This document shows, in pieces, positions 8,743-17,535 of a stretch of DNA of 64,000 bases. The translations under genes and the position numbers were made by a program. The notes beneath the pieces are model-generated. The model saw only the letters and a list, made by a program, of their open reading frames with translations. It was not told the origin of the DNA and did no database searches. Every line of letters begins with the position of its first letter. Positions within the stretch are counted from its first letter, which is position 1. The stretch is taken from positions 303,194 through 367,193 of the forward strand of contig NZ_JAEUZA010000003.1 in the NCBI RefSeq assembly GCF_016798245.1. Reading direction: 5' to 3'. Source of the DNA: Alkalicoccobacillus gibsonii (GTDB taxonomy: Bacteria; Bacillota; Bacilli; Bacillales; Bacillaceae_D).

Positions 8743-9756
8743 GTGAAGGAATATGTGATTGATCGAATGTATAAGGCATCTGCAGGAGTTGCGAATGCAG
8801 TTCTTGTAACGCTTGCAATAGGGTTATTATTTGAAACGTTTGGTAACTTTTTAGGATGGGGTGCTTTTCTAACGATAGGAGGAATTGCTAAGGTCTTACT
8901 TGCACCGGCGATTGGTGCAGGAGTCGCATATCAACTTGGAGGCAATACCCTCGTTATCTATAGTGCATTAATCTGTAGTACAGTTGGTGGAGGGGCAATG
9001 CAATTAACTGAATCTGGTATGGTTATGGTAACTGGTCAACCAGTAAGTGCATTAATCGCCGCTCTCGTTGCAACCTACGTTGGAAAAAGAGTAACAGGGA
9101 AGACAAAGCTAGATCTTATGGCTATTCCTCTTGCTGCAACGCTTGCAGGAGGTGTCACAGGTGTTGCGGCTGCAGCGGTTGCCACACCTTTACTTACAGC
9201 GATGAGTGCTGAAATTACTAGCTCTGTACAAGGATCGCCCGTTCTCGCATCCATGGTAATCGCACTGGCTTGGAGTGTGCTGCTCATGACTCCAGCTTCA
9301 TCAGCAGCTCTGGCCATCGCCTTACAGATGGATCCTGTTTCTAGTGCTGCAGCACTGATTGGGTGCACTGCTCAATTTGCAGGTTTTACAGCGATGTCAC
9401 TTAGACAAAATGACTTAGGAGGATTTTTGGCTCAATCCTTAGTGACACCAAAAGTCCAATTTCCTAACCTAGTAAAAAATCCGAGATTGGTCATTCCAAC
9501 ATTTGTATCATCAATTATTTGTGCACCGATCGCGACCATTTTGTTTCAATTTGAAGCTTCATATGAACTCGCCGGATTAGGAATGAATTCACTAATTGCT
9601 CCGTTAAGCCTATTATCTACTCAAGGCTGGACTGGATTATCCATCTTCTTGTTAATGGGCGTTGTCGTTCCAATCTGTATCTCGCTTACGCTATACACAT
9701 TTATTAAGCGTTTAGGCTGGGTTAAACCAAATGCCCTACACGTTGAGGTTCAATAA
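8743..9756 (+). CDS. PTS transporter subunit IIC-like integral membrane protein
   Basis: Very hydrophobic protein with about nine to ten membrane segments and many Gly/Ala/Ser residues, fitting the PTS_EIIC_2 family of stand-alone IIC-like permeases. It has no IIA or IIB phosphorylation domain, and no PTS partner genes are nearby, so its substrate and whether it is truly PTS-driven are unknown. GTG 8743 is preferred over TTG 8716 because GGGGAG lies 7 nt before it; length is then 337 aa. A TATAAT box near 8627 and a small dyad ACAACGTTGT (8574-8583) lie upstream and may be its promoter and operator. Confidence 0.75.
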   Translation: MKEYVIDRMYKASAGVANAVLVTLAIGLLFETFGNFLGWGAFLTIGGIAKVLLAPAIGAGVAYQLGGNTLVIYSALICSTVGGGAMQLTESGMVMVTGQPVSALIAALVATYVGKRVTGKTKLDLMAIPLAATLAGGVTGVAAAAVATPLLTAMSAEITSSVQGSPVLASMVIALAWSVLLMTPASSAALAIALQMDPVSSAAALIGCTAQFAGFTAMSLRQNDLGGFLAQSLVTPKVQFPNLVKNPRLVIPTFVSSIICAPIATILFQFEASYELAGLGMNSLIAPLSLLSTQGWTGLSIFLLMGVVVPICISLTLYTFIKRLGWVKPNALHVEVQ

Positions 9757-9771
9757 GTAAAAGATAAAGAA

Positions 9772-10027
9772 GAGCCTAGGACGTAACTAAAAACGCAAAA
9801 ATGGCGAATGATTCGATTGCAGAATCATTCGCCTTTCGTGATTTTATTTGAACAAGCGGAGGGAGAATCCGAGACTCCTACGGAACAGAACGTGGTGAAG
9901 ACACTGTAGCGGCGCTTTTCCCGCGAAAGGGGCTGAGGCCGTTCCCGTGGAAAGCGAGGAATTCTCCTGTAGCGGATTATTTGCTATATTCGTGTTTGAG
10001 GCAACATTAATGTTACGTCCCTTACTC
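9772..10027. repeat. Dispersed palindromic MITE-like element, copy 1
   Basis: A 256-base element bounded by imperfect 16-bp inverted ends (GAGCCTAGGACGTAAC on the left, GTTACGTCCCTTACTC on the right). Inside is a hairpin built on GGCGAATGATTC / GAATCATTCGCC at about 9803-9832 and a GC-richer palindromic core (GAGACTCCTACGGAACAG ... CTGTAGCGGCGC ... GCTGAGGCCGTTCC). Copies 2 and 3 are at 26246-26512 (inverted) and 30307-30479 (core deleted). It encodes no protein and fills the convergent gap between the IIC-like gene and gerAC. Confidence 0.85.
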
Positions 10028-10044
10028 TTTGTATGCACCCAACG

Positions 10045-11166
10045 TTAATTAATAATCCCATGATAAATAATCTCAACATCCACATTCGCTTTCATCTCAA
10101 TGGTCGGATACACATCTTTCCATTTTATATTTTGCCAATCTGAATAGTAAAATGCGTTTACCTGACGACCAATGGCTAGATAATCGCAATTGGCTTCCTT
10201 TATTTTTGTAAGGACAATGTTGGCTTCCTTCGTTAATTCCTCTGAAAGCTGTGTATTCAATCTTTTTATGACATGCCTTTTGTACAAGTCATCTCCTGGG
10301 TATTCATTAGCATTCATTTTTAAAACGAGATCAATTTGAACCTCAAAGTTTCCGAGCTCATTTTTCGACAGCCTCAGGTTTCGCTTCATATGTTCCACAT
10401 CAACCGTCACATAATCATATAAAGGATCCACTTCATCAGTCTGAACCTTTCGTGTCATCCGATGAGCTCCTTTTTTACTATTAGCTAGTAAGAGAAGTAT
10501 GATGGATTCCTCAGAATCAAGCTCACCGGTCATTCTTCGATCACTAAATAGAGCAGTGCCGATAAGCTTAGCACCAGCTTTCTGTTCGACTGTTTTTAAC
10601 CGTGGCATTACAATATCCTGTCCATCGTCATAGAGGGTTGTTAGTGTGTTCTGAAGATTAACAGCCGGGATAACACCTGTGTCCTCGGCGCTAATTAACA
10701 GATCTCTTATATAGTCACTAATTAATGGCTTGTTCTCTGTTTCTGCATGCAATATGGGTTCTGCTTCTCCTTCAATGACTGCTAAACGTGCAGTTAATGC
10801 ACTCAGGGGAGAGCGGTAATTACCATCCAACGCAGCATAGATATCTTTTTCTGCAAGTTTCCGACTAAACATGGTCACTTGGTTCTTAGATGCGAACAAT
10901 TCACTTCCAACCTTTTTATCTAATTCCGTTCGGCCGTCCCGTATCGATTTACCCTCAGCTGAGACGATTGTGGTGGTAGTGGGTACTTTTTCATTGGAGT
11001 TTCCACTAACAAGAGCAATCGTCAGTTTGACCGTGCCGTTGTCAGAATCATAATCAATGGCTTGACTATTAATAAGCGCAACATCTTTTAGTAATTGTTC
11101 ATCCCAACATCCTGATAAGAAAAAGAGAGAAACAAGAATGATGATTATGGTGCGTTGTTGAATCAT
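10045..11166 (-). CDS. gerAC: Ger(x)C family spore germination lipoprotein
   Basis: C subunit of a GerA-type nutrient germination receptor, anchored by lipid to the outer face of the spore inner membrane. The signal peptide ends in the lipobox FLSGC with the modified Cys at residue 20, directly followed by WDEQLLKDVALI, the usual Ger(x)C opening (WDE). Length 373 aa is typical. Its ATG overlaps the gerAB stop by 4 bases (ATGA). It is the last gene of the gerA operon; after the stop lies the dispersed repeat and no clear terminator. Confidence 0.93.
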   Translation of the reverse strand: MIQQRTIIIILVSLFFLSGCWDEQLLKDVALINSQAIDYDSDNGTVKLTIALVSGNSNEKVPTTTTIVSAEGKSIRDGRTELDKKVGSELFASKNQVTMFSRKLAEKDIYAALDGNYRSPLSALTARLAVIEGEAEPILHAETENKPLISDYIRDLLISAEDTGVIPAVNLQNTLTTLYDDGQDIVMPRLKTVEQKAGAKLIGTALFSDRRMTGELDSEESIILLLLANSKKGAHRMTRKVQTDEVDPLYDYVTVDVEHMKRNLRLSKNELGNFEVQIDLVLKMNANEYPGDDLYKRHVIKRLNTQLSEELTKEANIVLTKIKEANCDYLAIGRQVNAFYYSDWQNIKWKDVYPTIEMKANVDVEIIYHGIIN

Positions 11167-12254
11167 GTAGATTCCCTCCTTTTAAATAAGACGGCAAATA
11201 GGAGTAACAGAATTGGGATTACAACTACAAAGACTGCACCTATGTAGTCAATATAGATGAGCAACCTTCTAAGGGTTAGAAGGTTCTGAGGAATTAAAGC
11301 AAAAACCGTAATAATGACACATGCTAATATGTTAAAACCTAAGCGATTGGAACTTGAACGCTGGAAAACTGTAGCCATCCCCGTTGAGATGATATATAAA
11401 TAACCAACAATTGTGGCTAGGACTGTGACGGACCAGAACGCTAAGAATATTAAATCAATTCGCTCAATCAACACAAGAGAGATCGTTTTGACCATATATA
11501 AGAGTGGTTCTGGAAGAATTTCGAATTGTCCAGGACTGAAATACACAAATGCAGCTATGATGGTAAATACATAAATCGCTGTAACCATAATATTGGCATA
11601 GGTGGCTGACAATAGTTTTTCTTTATCAGAGCCCTCTATATATGGGTAAAGAATACTCAATATTAAAAAGCCCTGCATTGCTAAAGATCCTGTTAATACG
11701 CCCTTTAAAATATCCACAGTGTCAGAACTAAAAACAGGGAGAAGATATAGTGGTTCAGAATCAAAAAAAGCATAACAAGCTAGAAAAGGAACAAGTAATA
11801 CTACAGGACCAATAATTGTAAGAAATCTGGCGATGATACGTAAATCACTATGGAGCAAATAAAAGCATCCCAATACAAACAAAGGAATCTTTACGATATC
11901 CGGTGTTTGACTTAAGACCCAGACAGAAATAAGGAAGTTAAAGAAGATCAAAATGATGGTGGTGAGTGATAAGAAGTATGTAATGTATAAAATAGAGACA
12001 AATTTTCCTACATACTTTCCAAGTAAGGATTCGAGTAGTTCAAAAAACGTCATAGATGGATAACGTTTACCTAGCTTCCAAATGACAAAAATGAGGAGCT
12101 GAGTAATTATTCCAGCTAAAATCATTGATAGCCAACCATCCGTTTTTGCGACTTTGTAGATGCTGTAAGGGAGAGTTAACACGCTAACAGCAATTTGAAT
12201 TTGAGTAAAGAACCAAAAGAATTGAACGAGAGTGATACTACTGTTTTTTTTCAC
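11163..12254 (-). CDS. gerAB: GerAB/GerBB family spore germination permease
   Basis: B subunit of the germination receptor: an APC-superfamily integral membrane protein of about ten helices that binds the germinant. The Q-F-F-W-F opening, the YP after the first helix (LTLPYSIYKVAKTDGW) and the KRYP segment are family-like. Length is 363 aa. It overlaps gerAA by 17 bases and gerAC by 4, so the three subunits are translationally coupled. The germinant specificity cannot be read from sequence. Confidence 0.92.
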   Translation of the reverse strand: MKKNSSITLVQFFWFFTQIQIAVSVLTLPYSIYKVAKTDGWLSMILAGIITQLLIFVIWKLGKRYPSMTFFELLESLLGKYVGKFVSILYITYFLSLTTIILIFFNFLISVWVLSQTPDIVKIPLFVLGCFYLLHSDLRIIARFLTIIGPVVLLVPFLACYAFFDSEPLYLLPVFSSDTVDILKGVLTGSLAMQGFLILSILYPYIEGSDKEKLLSATYANIMVTAIYVFTIIAAFVYFSPGQFEILPEPLLYMVKTISLVLIERIDLIFLAFWSVTVLATIVGYLYIISTGMATVFQRSSSNRLGFNILACVIITVFALIPQNLLTLRRLLIYIDYIGAVFVVVIPILLLLFAVLFKRREST

Positions 12255-13764
12255 GCTTCCACCACCATGAATAGCCTTGTTGTTTGAGTTGCTTTGGTTT
12301 GACAGCCAGTGGTCTTGTGTTGAGTAACCAAACTGGCATACGAATAAATGTATCCTTCAAGTCCTTTAAGCGGAAAGGAGCGATAGGTGATAAGTAAGAG
12401 CTACCAAATGACGTGAGCTTGCAAAGGTGAATAAGAAGAAGCATTGAAGCAAGAGTCACACCTAAAATCCCAAATATAGATGCAAGGAACATAAACGGAA
12501 ATCTAAGAACACGAACAACCGAATTCATTTCTGGGGATGGAATAACGAAAGATGCAATGGCTGTGAGTGCAACTACAATAATAACCATATTCGATACGAG
12601 ACCAGCATTCACAACAGCTTCACCGATCACTAGACCTCCAACAATCCCAATTGTCTGTCCGATTGGAGATGGAAGCCGAACCCCAGCCTCACGAATGAGC
12701 TCAATGGTGAATTCCATAATTAACGCCTCAATTAAAGGGGGGTATGGGATATTCGCCAAGGAGTTTTTAATGGGTAAAATCAAAGGGTTTGGCAGCACTT
12801 CGTAATTAAAGGCAACGACAGAAATATAAAGAGCAGGAAGTGTGACAGCAATAACCAAACTTAGAAAGCGAATTAAGCGATAGAATGAACCCAAGATAAA
12901 GTGAACGTTGTAGTCATCTGGTGATTGAAAGAAGGCAAAGATTGAAATAGGAGCAATTAGAGCAGAAGGACTACCATCCGTTATAATCACGATGCGCCCC
13001 TCAAGTAAATGAGAGATGATTCGATCTGTCCGTTCTGTAAATAACACCTGTGGAAATGGAGTGATCACATCGTCTTGTATGTATTCTGCTATAAATCCTG
13101 GTGAGAGAACAAGATCAGACGAAATAGCATTAATTCGTTTAGTTATCTCATCTACCGTATTAGGGTCGGCAATGTCATTCATATATAAGATAGCGGTCTC
13201 ACGTTTTAATTTATTTCCCACTGTTGTTTTCTTCACTGTAAATTCAGAGGTTTGTGCTCTACGACGAATTAAATTTAAATTAATAAATAGACTCTCAACC
13301 AATCCTTCGTGAGATCCGCGAACAACCTTTTCGTTACTAGGCTCCTCTATGCTCCTATTGAAATATAAGCCCGTATCCACAAAGATGATCTCGGTATCTT
13401 TTTCTAAAAGGATTGCAGCATACCCTGATGTTAGTAATCGAGTTTGTTCCGTGATGTTATTACTTACAACTTTCTTTGGAGCTGTGATCATATCTGCTAA
13501 AGAGTAACGATCGTCAAATCTTTCTTCCGAGAGAGGAGTGAAAAAGGACTCTTCTAATAGGTTATTATCAATTAATGATTCAAAATAAATAACCAATCCT
13601 TTTTTATCATGAAAATGAAAGGGTCGAGTTGTAAGGTCAGCTGAATTATGATAAATGCGCTTAAACGAAGCCAAATCCGTTTCCGGGTTACCTGTTGCTC
13701 TAATTGGAGCAGCATTAAGCTCCTGACTGGATGTGGGTTTAATTCGTCTCGGATGTTTTCGCAT
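12238..13764 (-). CDS. gerAA: GerA family spore germination protein (A subunit)
   Basis: A subunit of the germination receptor: an N-terminal soluble domain of about 240 residues (NNITEQTRLLTSGYAAIL..., RGSHEGLVESL) and a C-terminal membrane domain with about five to six helices containing PLPSPIGQTIGIVGGLV-like sequence (here VRLPSPIGQTIGIVGGLVIG) and FGILG. The ATG at 13764 has AGGAG about 10 nt upstream and yields 508 aa; the in-frame extension to 13899 has no such site. A weak forespore sigma-G-like pair (TGAATGA and TTTACTA, spacing about 19) lies around 13800-13835, as expected for ger genes, but the match is poor. Confidence 0.93.
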   Translation of the reverse strand: MRKHPRRIKPTSSQELNAAPIRATGNPETDLASFKRIYHNSADLTTRPFHFHDKKGLVIYFESLIDNNLLEESFFTPLSEERFDDRYSLADMITAPKKVVSNNITEQTRLLTSGYAAILLEKDTEIIFVDTGLYFNRSIEEPSNEKVVRGSHEGLVESLFINLNLIRRRAQTSEFTVKKTTVGNKLKRETAILYMNDIADPNTVDEITKRINAISSDLVLSPGFIAEYIQDDVITPFPQVLFTERTDRIISHLLEGRIVIITDGSPSALIAPISIFAFFQSPDDYNVHFILGSFYRLIRFLSLVIAVTLPALYISVVAFNYEVLPNPLILPIKNSLANIPYPPLIEALIMEFTIELIREAGVRLPSPIGQTIGIVGGLVIGEAVVNAGLVSNMVIIVVALTAIASFVIPSPEMNSVVRVLRFPFMFLASIFGILGVTLASMLLLIHLCKLTSFGSSYLSPIAPFRLKDLKDTFIRMPVWLLNTRPLAVKPKQLKQQGYSWWWKREKKQ

Positions 13765-13850
13765 CGTTTGTTCACTCCTCTCTGCAAGATTTCTTATAGT
13801 AAATTGCCCCAATAAGAGGAATTCATTCATTGGAGGAGAATTTGAAATTA

Positions 13851-13884
13851 AAAAAGCTGCTTCCTCTTGTCTAAGGAAACAGCT
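13851..13884 (-). terminator. Intrinsic terminator after terC
   Basis: On the minus strand AGCTGTTTCCT pairs with AGGAAGCAGCT (one mismatch) and is followed by TTTTT. It begins 8 bases beyond the terC stop and insulates the gerA operon. Confidence 0.85.
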
Positions 13885-13891
13885 GAATGTT

Positions 13892-14695
13892 TTATACATT
13901 CTCTTTGATTTGTTTTTTCTTTTCTTCTACTTCTTCTGTGCTTTTTTCTTTTGAAAGAAACCAGCCAGCAAGAACAATAATCACGAGTACGCTATAGAAG
14001 AATACTTTCCAGCCTGTAGAGTGAGGGAAGTGAGAGTCAATGATCGCAAGCTCTGGATGAGCAAGTACGGTCACAACTAGCTTAACGCCTACCCAACCTA
14101 CAATGATAAAGGCTGCACTTTCAAGACCAGGACGCTTCTCAAGAAGAACAACAAACTTCGTCGCTGCAAATCTCATGATCAATAGTCCGACAAGACCACC
14201 AATGAAGACGACTGCGAATTGACCTATATCTAAGCTTCCGACAGTACCAAGACCAGTTGGAGTAAGAGCCATAGCAAGTGCGACCGCAGCGAGAATTGAA
14301 TCCACGGCAAAGGCGATATCAGCAAGCTCGACTTTAATAACAGTTGGCCAGAAGCCACCTTTTTTGCGTTCCTTTTTTAGCTTCTTATCCGCACCGCCAT
14401 GCTTACTCACCACATGCTTTCGGAAGAGGTGGTTCAGAGCGATGAACAATAGGTAAAGGGCACCGATTGCTTGAATTTGCCAAACATCCACAAGAAACGA
14501 GATCAGGAATAAAGAAGCAAAGCGAAAAACAAACGCACCCGCTAAACCATAAAGTAATGCTTTTTTTCGATCTTCTTCTGGTAAATGCTTAACCATGATC
14601 GCAAGAACGAGGGCATTATCGGCTGACAGAACACCTTCTAACGCAATTAAAACAAGTAACACCCAACTGTATTCTAAGAGTAGGGCCACATCCAT
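13892..14695 (-). CDS. ykoY: TerC family membrane protein (YkoY type), manganese exporter
   Basis: Integral membrane protein of the TerC family with seven to eight helices. The first helix carries the conserved acidic EGVLSADNALVLAIMV, and a second acidic site is in VELADIAFAVDSILA; these two motifs are thought to bind the metal. Family members export Mn(II) and help metallate secreted enzymes. The ATG at 14695 has AGGAG 8 nt upstream; 267 aa. The decisive context is the yybP-ykoY manganese riboswitch in its leader, the same pairing as B. subtilis ykoY. Confidence 0.93.
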   Translation of the reverse strand: MDVALLLEYSWVLLVLIALEGVLSADNALVLAIMVKHLPEEDRKKALLYGLAGAFVFRFASLFLISFLVDVWQIQAIGALYLLFIALNHLFRKHVVSKHGGADKKLKKERKKGGFWPTVIKVELADIAFAVDSILAAVALAMALTPTGLGTVGSLDIGQFAVVFIGGLVGLLIMRFAATKFVVLLEKRPGLESAAFIIVGWVGVKLVVTVLAHPELAIIDSHFPHSTGWKVFFYSVLVIIVLAGWFLSKEKSTEEVEEKKKQIKENV

Positions 14696-14756
14696 TTTTT
14701 TATCTCCTCTCTGATGTGCTTCTACCGAGCCACTACACAACAGAGGTTAATGAATA

Positions 14757-14903
14757 GAAAAAAGACCTCTGCCATGGAATTGGCAAAGGTCTTGCTGAGC
14801 ATTATGTATCTATGCCAACAAAGCCGGCGGACGTTAGCCCACGAAATGACGACTTTGTTTCAAGTTTAAAGTAAACTTGACGCTACTCCCCTTTGGAAGA
14901 AAC
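14757..14903 (-). promoter_or_regulatory. yybP-ykoY manganese riboswitch upstream of terC
   Basis: Read on the minus strand, the 5' part has the hallmark AAAGGGGAGTAGC (about 14881-14896). A stem follows (TCAAGTTTACTTTAAACTTGA), then the returning GTTAGCCCAC/ GCCGGC region and GTTGGCATA. This matches the yybP-ykoY aptamer, which senses Mn(II). The expression platform is a strong terminator at 14757-14793 (AAGACCTTTGCC / GGCAGAGGTCTT followed by a U-run). Manganese binding would prevent the terminator and raise terC expression. Confidence 0.93.
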
Positions 14904-14920
14904 CGTATGAAGTTATATAA

Positions 14921-14949
14921 ATCATATCTCTGAACATGAAAACTGTCAA
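14921..14949 (-). promoter_or_regulatory. Sigma-A promoter of the terC riboswitch transcript
   Basis: On the minus strand TTGACA (14949-14944), a 17-base spacer and TATGAT (14926-14921) form a near-consensus promoter. Transcription would begin just before the riboswitch aptamer. Confidence 0.88.
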
Positions 14950-15047
14950 CTGTTTCTTTTTGACTGATCAATTTAGTGGCATTTAGCCTAAAAGAAGCGA
15001 TACACTAGAAGGTGTTAGCGTTGGTACGATTAAAGGAGCAATGATAA

Positions 15048-15716
15048 ATGGCTGAACAACGAAAGATGGATTTACCTGAAATCCTCATTATGACCAGTGT
15101 TGAAGCGGAGAAAGATGCCTTAGAACGAGGGTTAAACGGTTCTACACAATTTAAGGTGGCACTTACTGGTGTCGGTCCAGCAAGAGCGGCAGCACGCACA
15201 GCAACTGAGCTTGCTGAACATTCGTATAGGTATGTCATTAATGCAGGAATTGCTGGTGGCTTTAAAGACAAAGCACCTGTTACGTCCATTGTTGTAGCAA
15301 GCGAGATCGTGGCAGCTGATCTCGGTTCGGAATCAGAAGAAGGTTTTTTGCCAGTAGACGATTTAGGCTTGGGACAAGCATCTATTCAAACGGCACAACT
15401 CTTTTCGTCTGATCTTGAACAGAGGCTTAGGGAAAACGAAGAAACGGTGACCTTAGCGCCCATTTTAACGTTAGCGACCGTAACTGGTACAAGCAAAACA
15501 ACTTACGCGTTACAACAGCGTTTTCCAATCGCTGCCGCAGAAGCGATGGAAGGACACGGTGTTGCAACCGCAGCTGAATTAGCTGGCATTCCAGTACTAG
15601 AGGTTCGTGCCATTTCAAATGAAATCGGCCCACGAAATCGTGAAGCCTGGAAGATAAAAGAAGCACTTCAAGCACTTGAACGTGTAGGACGTGCATTAAC
15701 GGAGGTCTTTTCATGA
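15048..15716 (+). CDS. mqnB: Futalosine hydrolase
   Basis: Nucleosidase of the phosphorylase (MTAN-like) superfamily that releases hypoxanthine from futalosine to give dehypoxanthinyl futalosine in the futalosine route to menaquinone. Visible are TSVEAEKDAL at the N-terminus, TGVGPARAAA, VINAGIAGGFK, and near the end EAMEGHGVATAAELAGIP with VRAISNEIGPRNR, the base- and ribose-binding signature. Length 222 aa is normal. AAAGGAG lies before the ATG. Its stop overlaps the start of mqnD, so the two enzymes are coupled. mqnA and mqnC are not in the window. Confidence 0.93.
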   Translation: MAEQRKMDLPEILIMTSVEAEKDALERGLNGSTQFKVALTGVGPARAAARTATELAEHSYRYVINAGIAGGFKDKAPVTSIVVASEIVAADLGSESEEGFLPVDDLGLGQASIQTAQLFSSDLEQRLRENEETVTLAPILTLATVTGTSKTTYALQQRFPIAAAEAMEGHGVATAAELAGIPVLEVRAISNEIGPRNREAWKIKEALQALERVGRALTEVFS

Positions 15717-16555
15717 ATATTGCCTTTTCACCTTGTCCAAATGATACATTTGTTTTCCATGCGTTAGCCCATGGGCTCATTCCTGGAGCACCTGAACTAA
15801 ATGTAACATTTGCTGATATTGATATTACAAATACATTGGCTGCAGATCGCACTGGTCCTGAGGTCATGAAGATTTCATTTGCAGCCCTACCCTGGGTATT
15901 GGACGATTATGAATTAATTCCATGCGGAGGGGCACTTGGAAGAGGTTGTGGTCCACTAGTATTAACAAAAGGGGATCAAAGTCCAACCGCTCTTTCTGGT
16001 AAACGTGTTGCTGTTCCAAGCGAACGCTCAACAGCCTATTTATTGTTCAGGCTATGGGCAGCAAACAAGGTTCCAGGTGGGGTTGGCGAGATTGTTGTTA
16101 TGCCTTTTGATGAAATCATGCCAGCTGTTCAAGCTGGAACAATCGACGCAGGGCTTGTCATTCACGAAGCACGATTCACCTACCAAAACTATGGATTAAG
16201 TGTTGTTGCTGATATGGGCGAATGGTGGGAAGAAGATACAGGACTTCCCATTCCACTGGGTGCCATCATTGCAAAACGCGGGCAAGATACGGAGCAACTA
16301 ACGGGTTGGATTCGTGCATCCGTAGAGTATGCGTTTAGTAATCCTACTGCTTCAAAGGATTATGTGATGGCTCATGCACAAGAAATGTCAGAGGATGTGG
16401 CAAATCAGCATATTAATCTATACGTCAATGAATTTTCACAGGACCTGGGTGATGATGGATACCATGCCATTGAAGCACTGTTAACACGAGCTGCAGGTGA
16501 AGGACTTGTACCTAAGATTGATCGGGACTTATTGTTTTCCCTAAAAGGAAAGTAA
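15713..16555 (+). CDS. mqnD: 1,4-dihydroxy-6-naphthoate synthase
   Basis: Converts cyclic dehypoxanthinyl futalosine to 1,4-dihydroxy-6-naphthoate, the ring precursor of menaquinone in the futalosine pathway. It is a periplasmic-binding-protein-like fold. Diagnostic segments are the N-terminal FSPCPNDTFVFHALAHG, KISFAALPW, LGRGCGPL, and AGLVIHEARFTYQNYGL, where the His is the proposed catalytic base. Length is 280 aa. Starts in a 4-base ATGA overlap with mqnB and is preceded by GGAGG within that gene. Confidence 0.94.
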   Translation: MNIAFSPCPNDTFVFHALAHGLIPGAPELNVTFADIDITNTLAADRTGPEVMKISFAALPWVLDDYELIPCGGALGRGCGPLVLTKGDQSPTALSGKRVAVPSERSTAYLLFRLWAANKVPGGVGEIVVMPFDEIMPAVQAGTIDAGLVIHEARFTYQNYGLSVVADMGEWWEEDTGLPIPLGAIIAKRGQDTEQLTGWIRASVEYAFSNPTASKDYVMAHAQEMSEDVANQHINLYVNEFSQDLGDDGYHAIEALLTRAAGEGLVPKIDRDLLFSLKGK

Positions 16556-16627
16556 GCACGTTTTAGCGAAAGATTGAAAGGGAAGGACAATGAGTATTGG
16601 ACAAGCCTGTGAGAGGAGAGATTCAGA

Positions 16628-17515
16628 TTGAGTGAAACTGAATTGGAATTTCAACTGGTTAAGACAAATGGGGTTACACTACATGCGGTAACAGCTGGAC
16701 CGAGAAATGGCCCACTTGTTGTATTGTTACATGGATTCCCTGAGTTCTGGTACGGATGGCGTAATCAAATCAAACCATTGGCAGAAGCGGGCTATCGCGT
16801 TCTGGTACCAGATCAACGAGGCTTTAACAAAAGCCAAAAGCCTGAAGGGATTGAACACTACACGCTCGACACATTAAGAGACGATGTGATCGGACTCATC
16901 AAGCTTTATAATCGTGAGAAGGCACATGTTATTGGACATGACTGGGGCGGTGCCGTTGCCTGGCATCTAGGGTCGACACGTCCAGAGTATGTTGAAACTC
17001 TTATCCCGATCAATATTCCACATCCGGCTATTATGCCGAAAGCGATGCTTACCATACCATTACAATGGTTACGTAGCTCGTACATGGCCTTTTTTCAGCT
17101 GCCTGAATGGCCAGAGAAGCTTCTATCTGCAGATCATTTTGAAGGCATGGCTAAAGGAATCAAGTTCTCCGCGAGCACGGGTGATGCATTCACTAGAGAG
17201 GATCTTGAAACGTATAAAGAGGCATGGGCGCAGCCTGGTGCAATGACGGCCATGTTAAACTGGTACCGTGCCATTCGAGCAGGATTGCCAGAGGGATTTG
17301 CTCATCCTGAAAAAGTAACGGTTCCAACGCGGATGATCTGGGGAGTAAATGATCCGTTCTTATCGAGAAAGCTTGCAAAGAAGAGTATTGAACATTGTGA
17401 GGATGGGACCCTTACCTTTGTTGGGGAAGCGACACACTGGGTCAGTCATGAGCAACCGGAAATCGTCAATCAATTAATCGCAAAGTACTTAAGCAACCAA
17501 GTGGTCGTCGGCTGA
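16628..17515 (+). CDS. Alpha/beta hydrolase, epoxide hydrolase-like
   Basis: Soluble alpha/beta-hydrolase of 295 aa. The HGFPEFWYGWRNQI loop (HGxP about 35-38) and the nucleophile elbow GHDWGGAV with Asp about 105 instead of Ser are typical of epoxide hydrolases and haloalkane dehalogenases. The His near residue 270 (THWVSHEQPE) completes the triad. The start is TTG 16628 with GAGAGGAG 9 nt upstream. The physiological substrate is unknown. It lies about 70 bases after mqnD and may be read through from that operon, but a functional link is not evident. A terminator follows directly. Confidence 0.85.
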   Translation: MSETELEFQLVKTNGVTLHAVTAGPRNGPLVVLLHGFPEFWYGWRNQIKPLAEAGYRVLVPDQRGFNKSQKPEGIEHYTLDTLRDDVIGLIKLYNREKAHVIGHDWGGAVAWHLGSTRPEYVETLIPINIPHPAIMPKAMLTIPLQWLRSSYMAFFQLPEWPEKLLSADHFEGMAKGIKFSASTGDAFTREDLETYKEAWAQPGAMTAMLNWYRAIRAGLPEGFAHPEKVTVPTRMIWGVNDPFLSRKLAKKSIEHCEDGTLTFVGEATHWVSHEQPEIVNQLIAKYLSNQVVVG

Positions 17516-17532
17516 TGACCACTTGGTTTTTT
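17496..17532 (+). terminator. Intrinsic terminator after the epoxide hydrolase-like gene
   Basis: Perfect 12-bp arms AACCAAGTGGTC (17496-17507) and GACCACTTGGTT (17517-17528) with a T-run. The left arm overlaps the last codons of the gene. Confidence 0.93.
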
Positions 17533-17535
17533 GAT

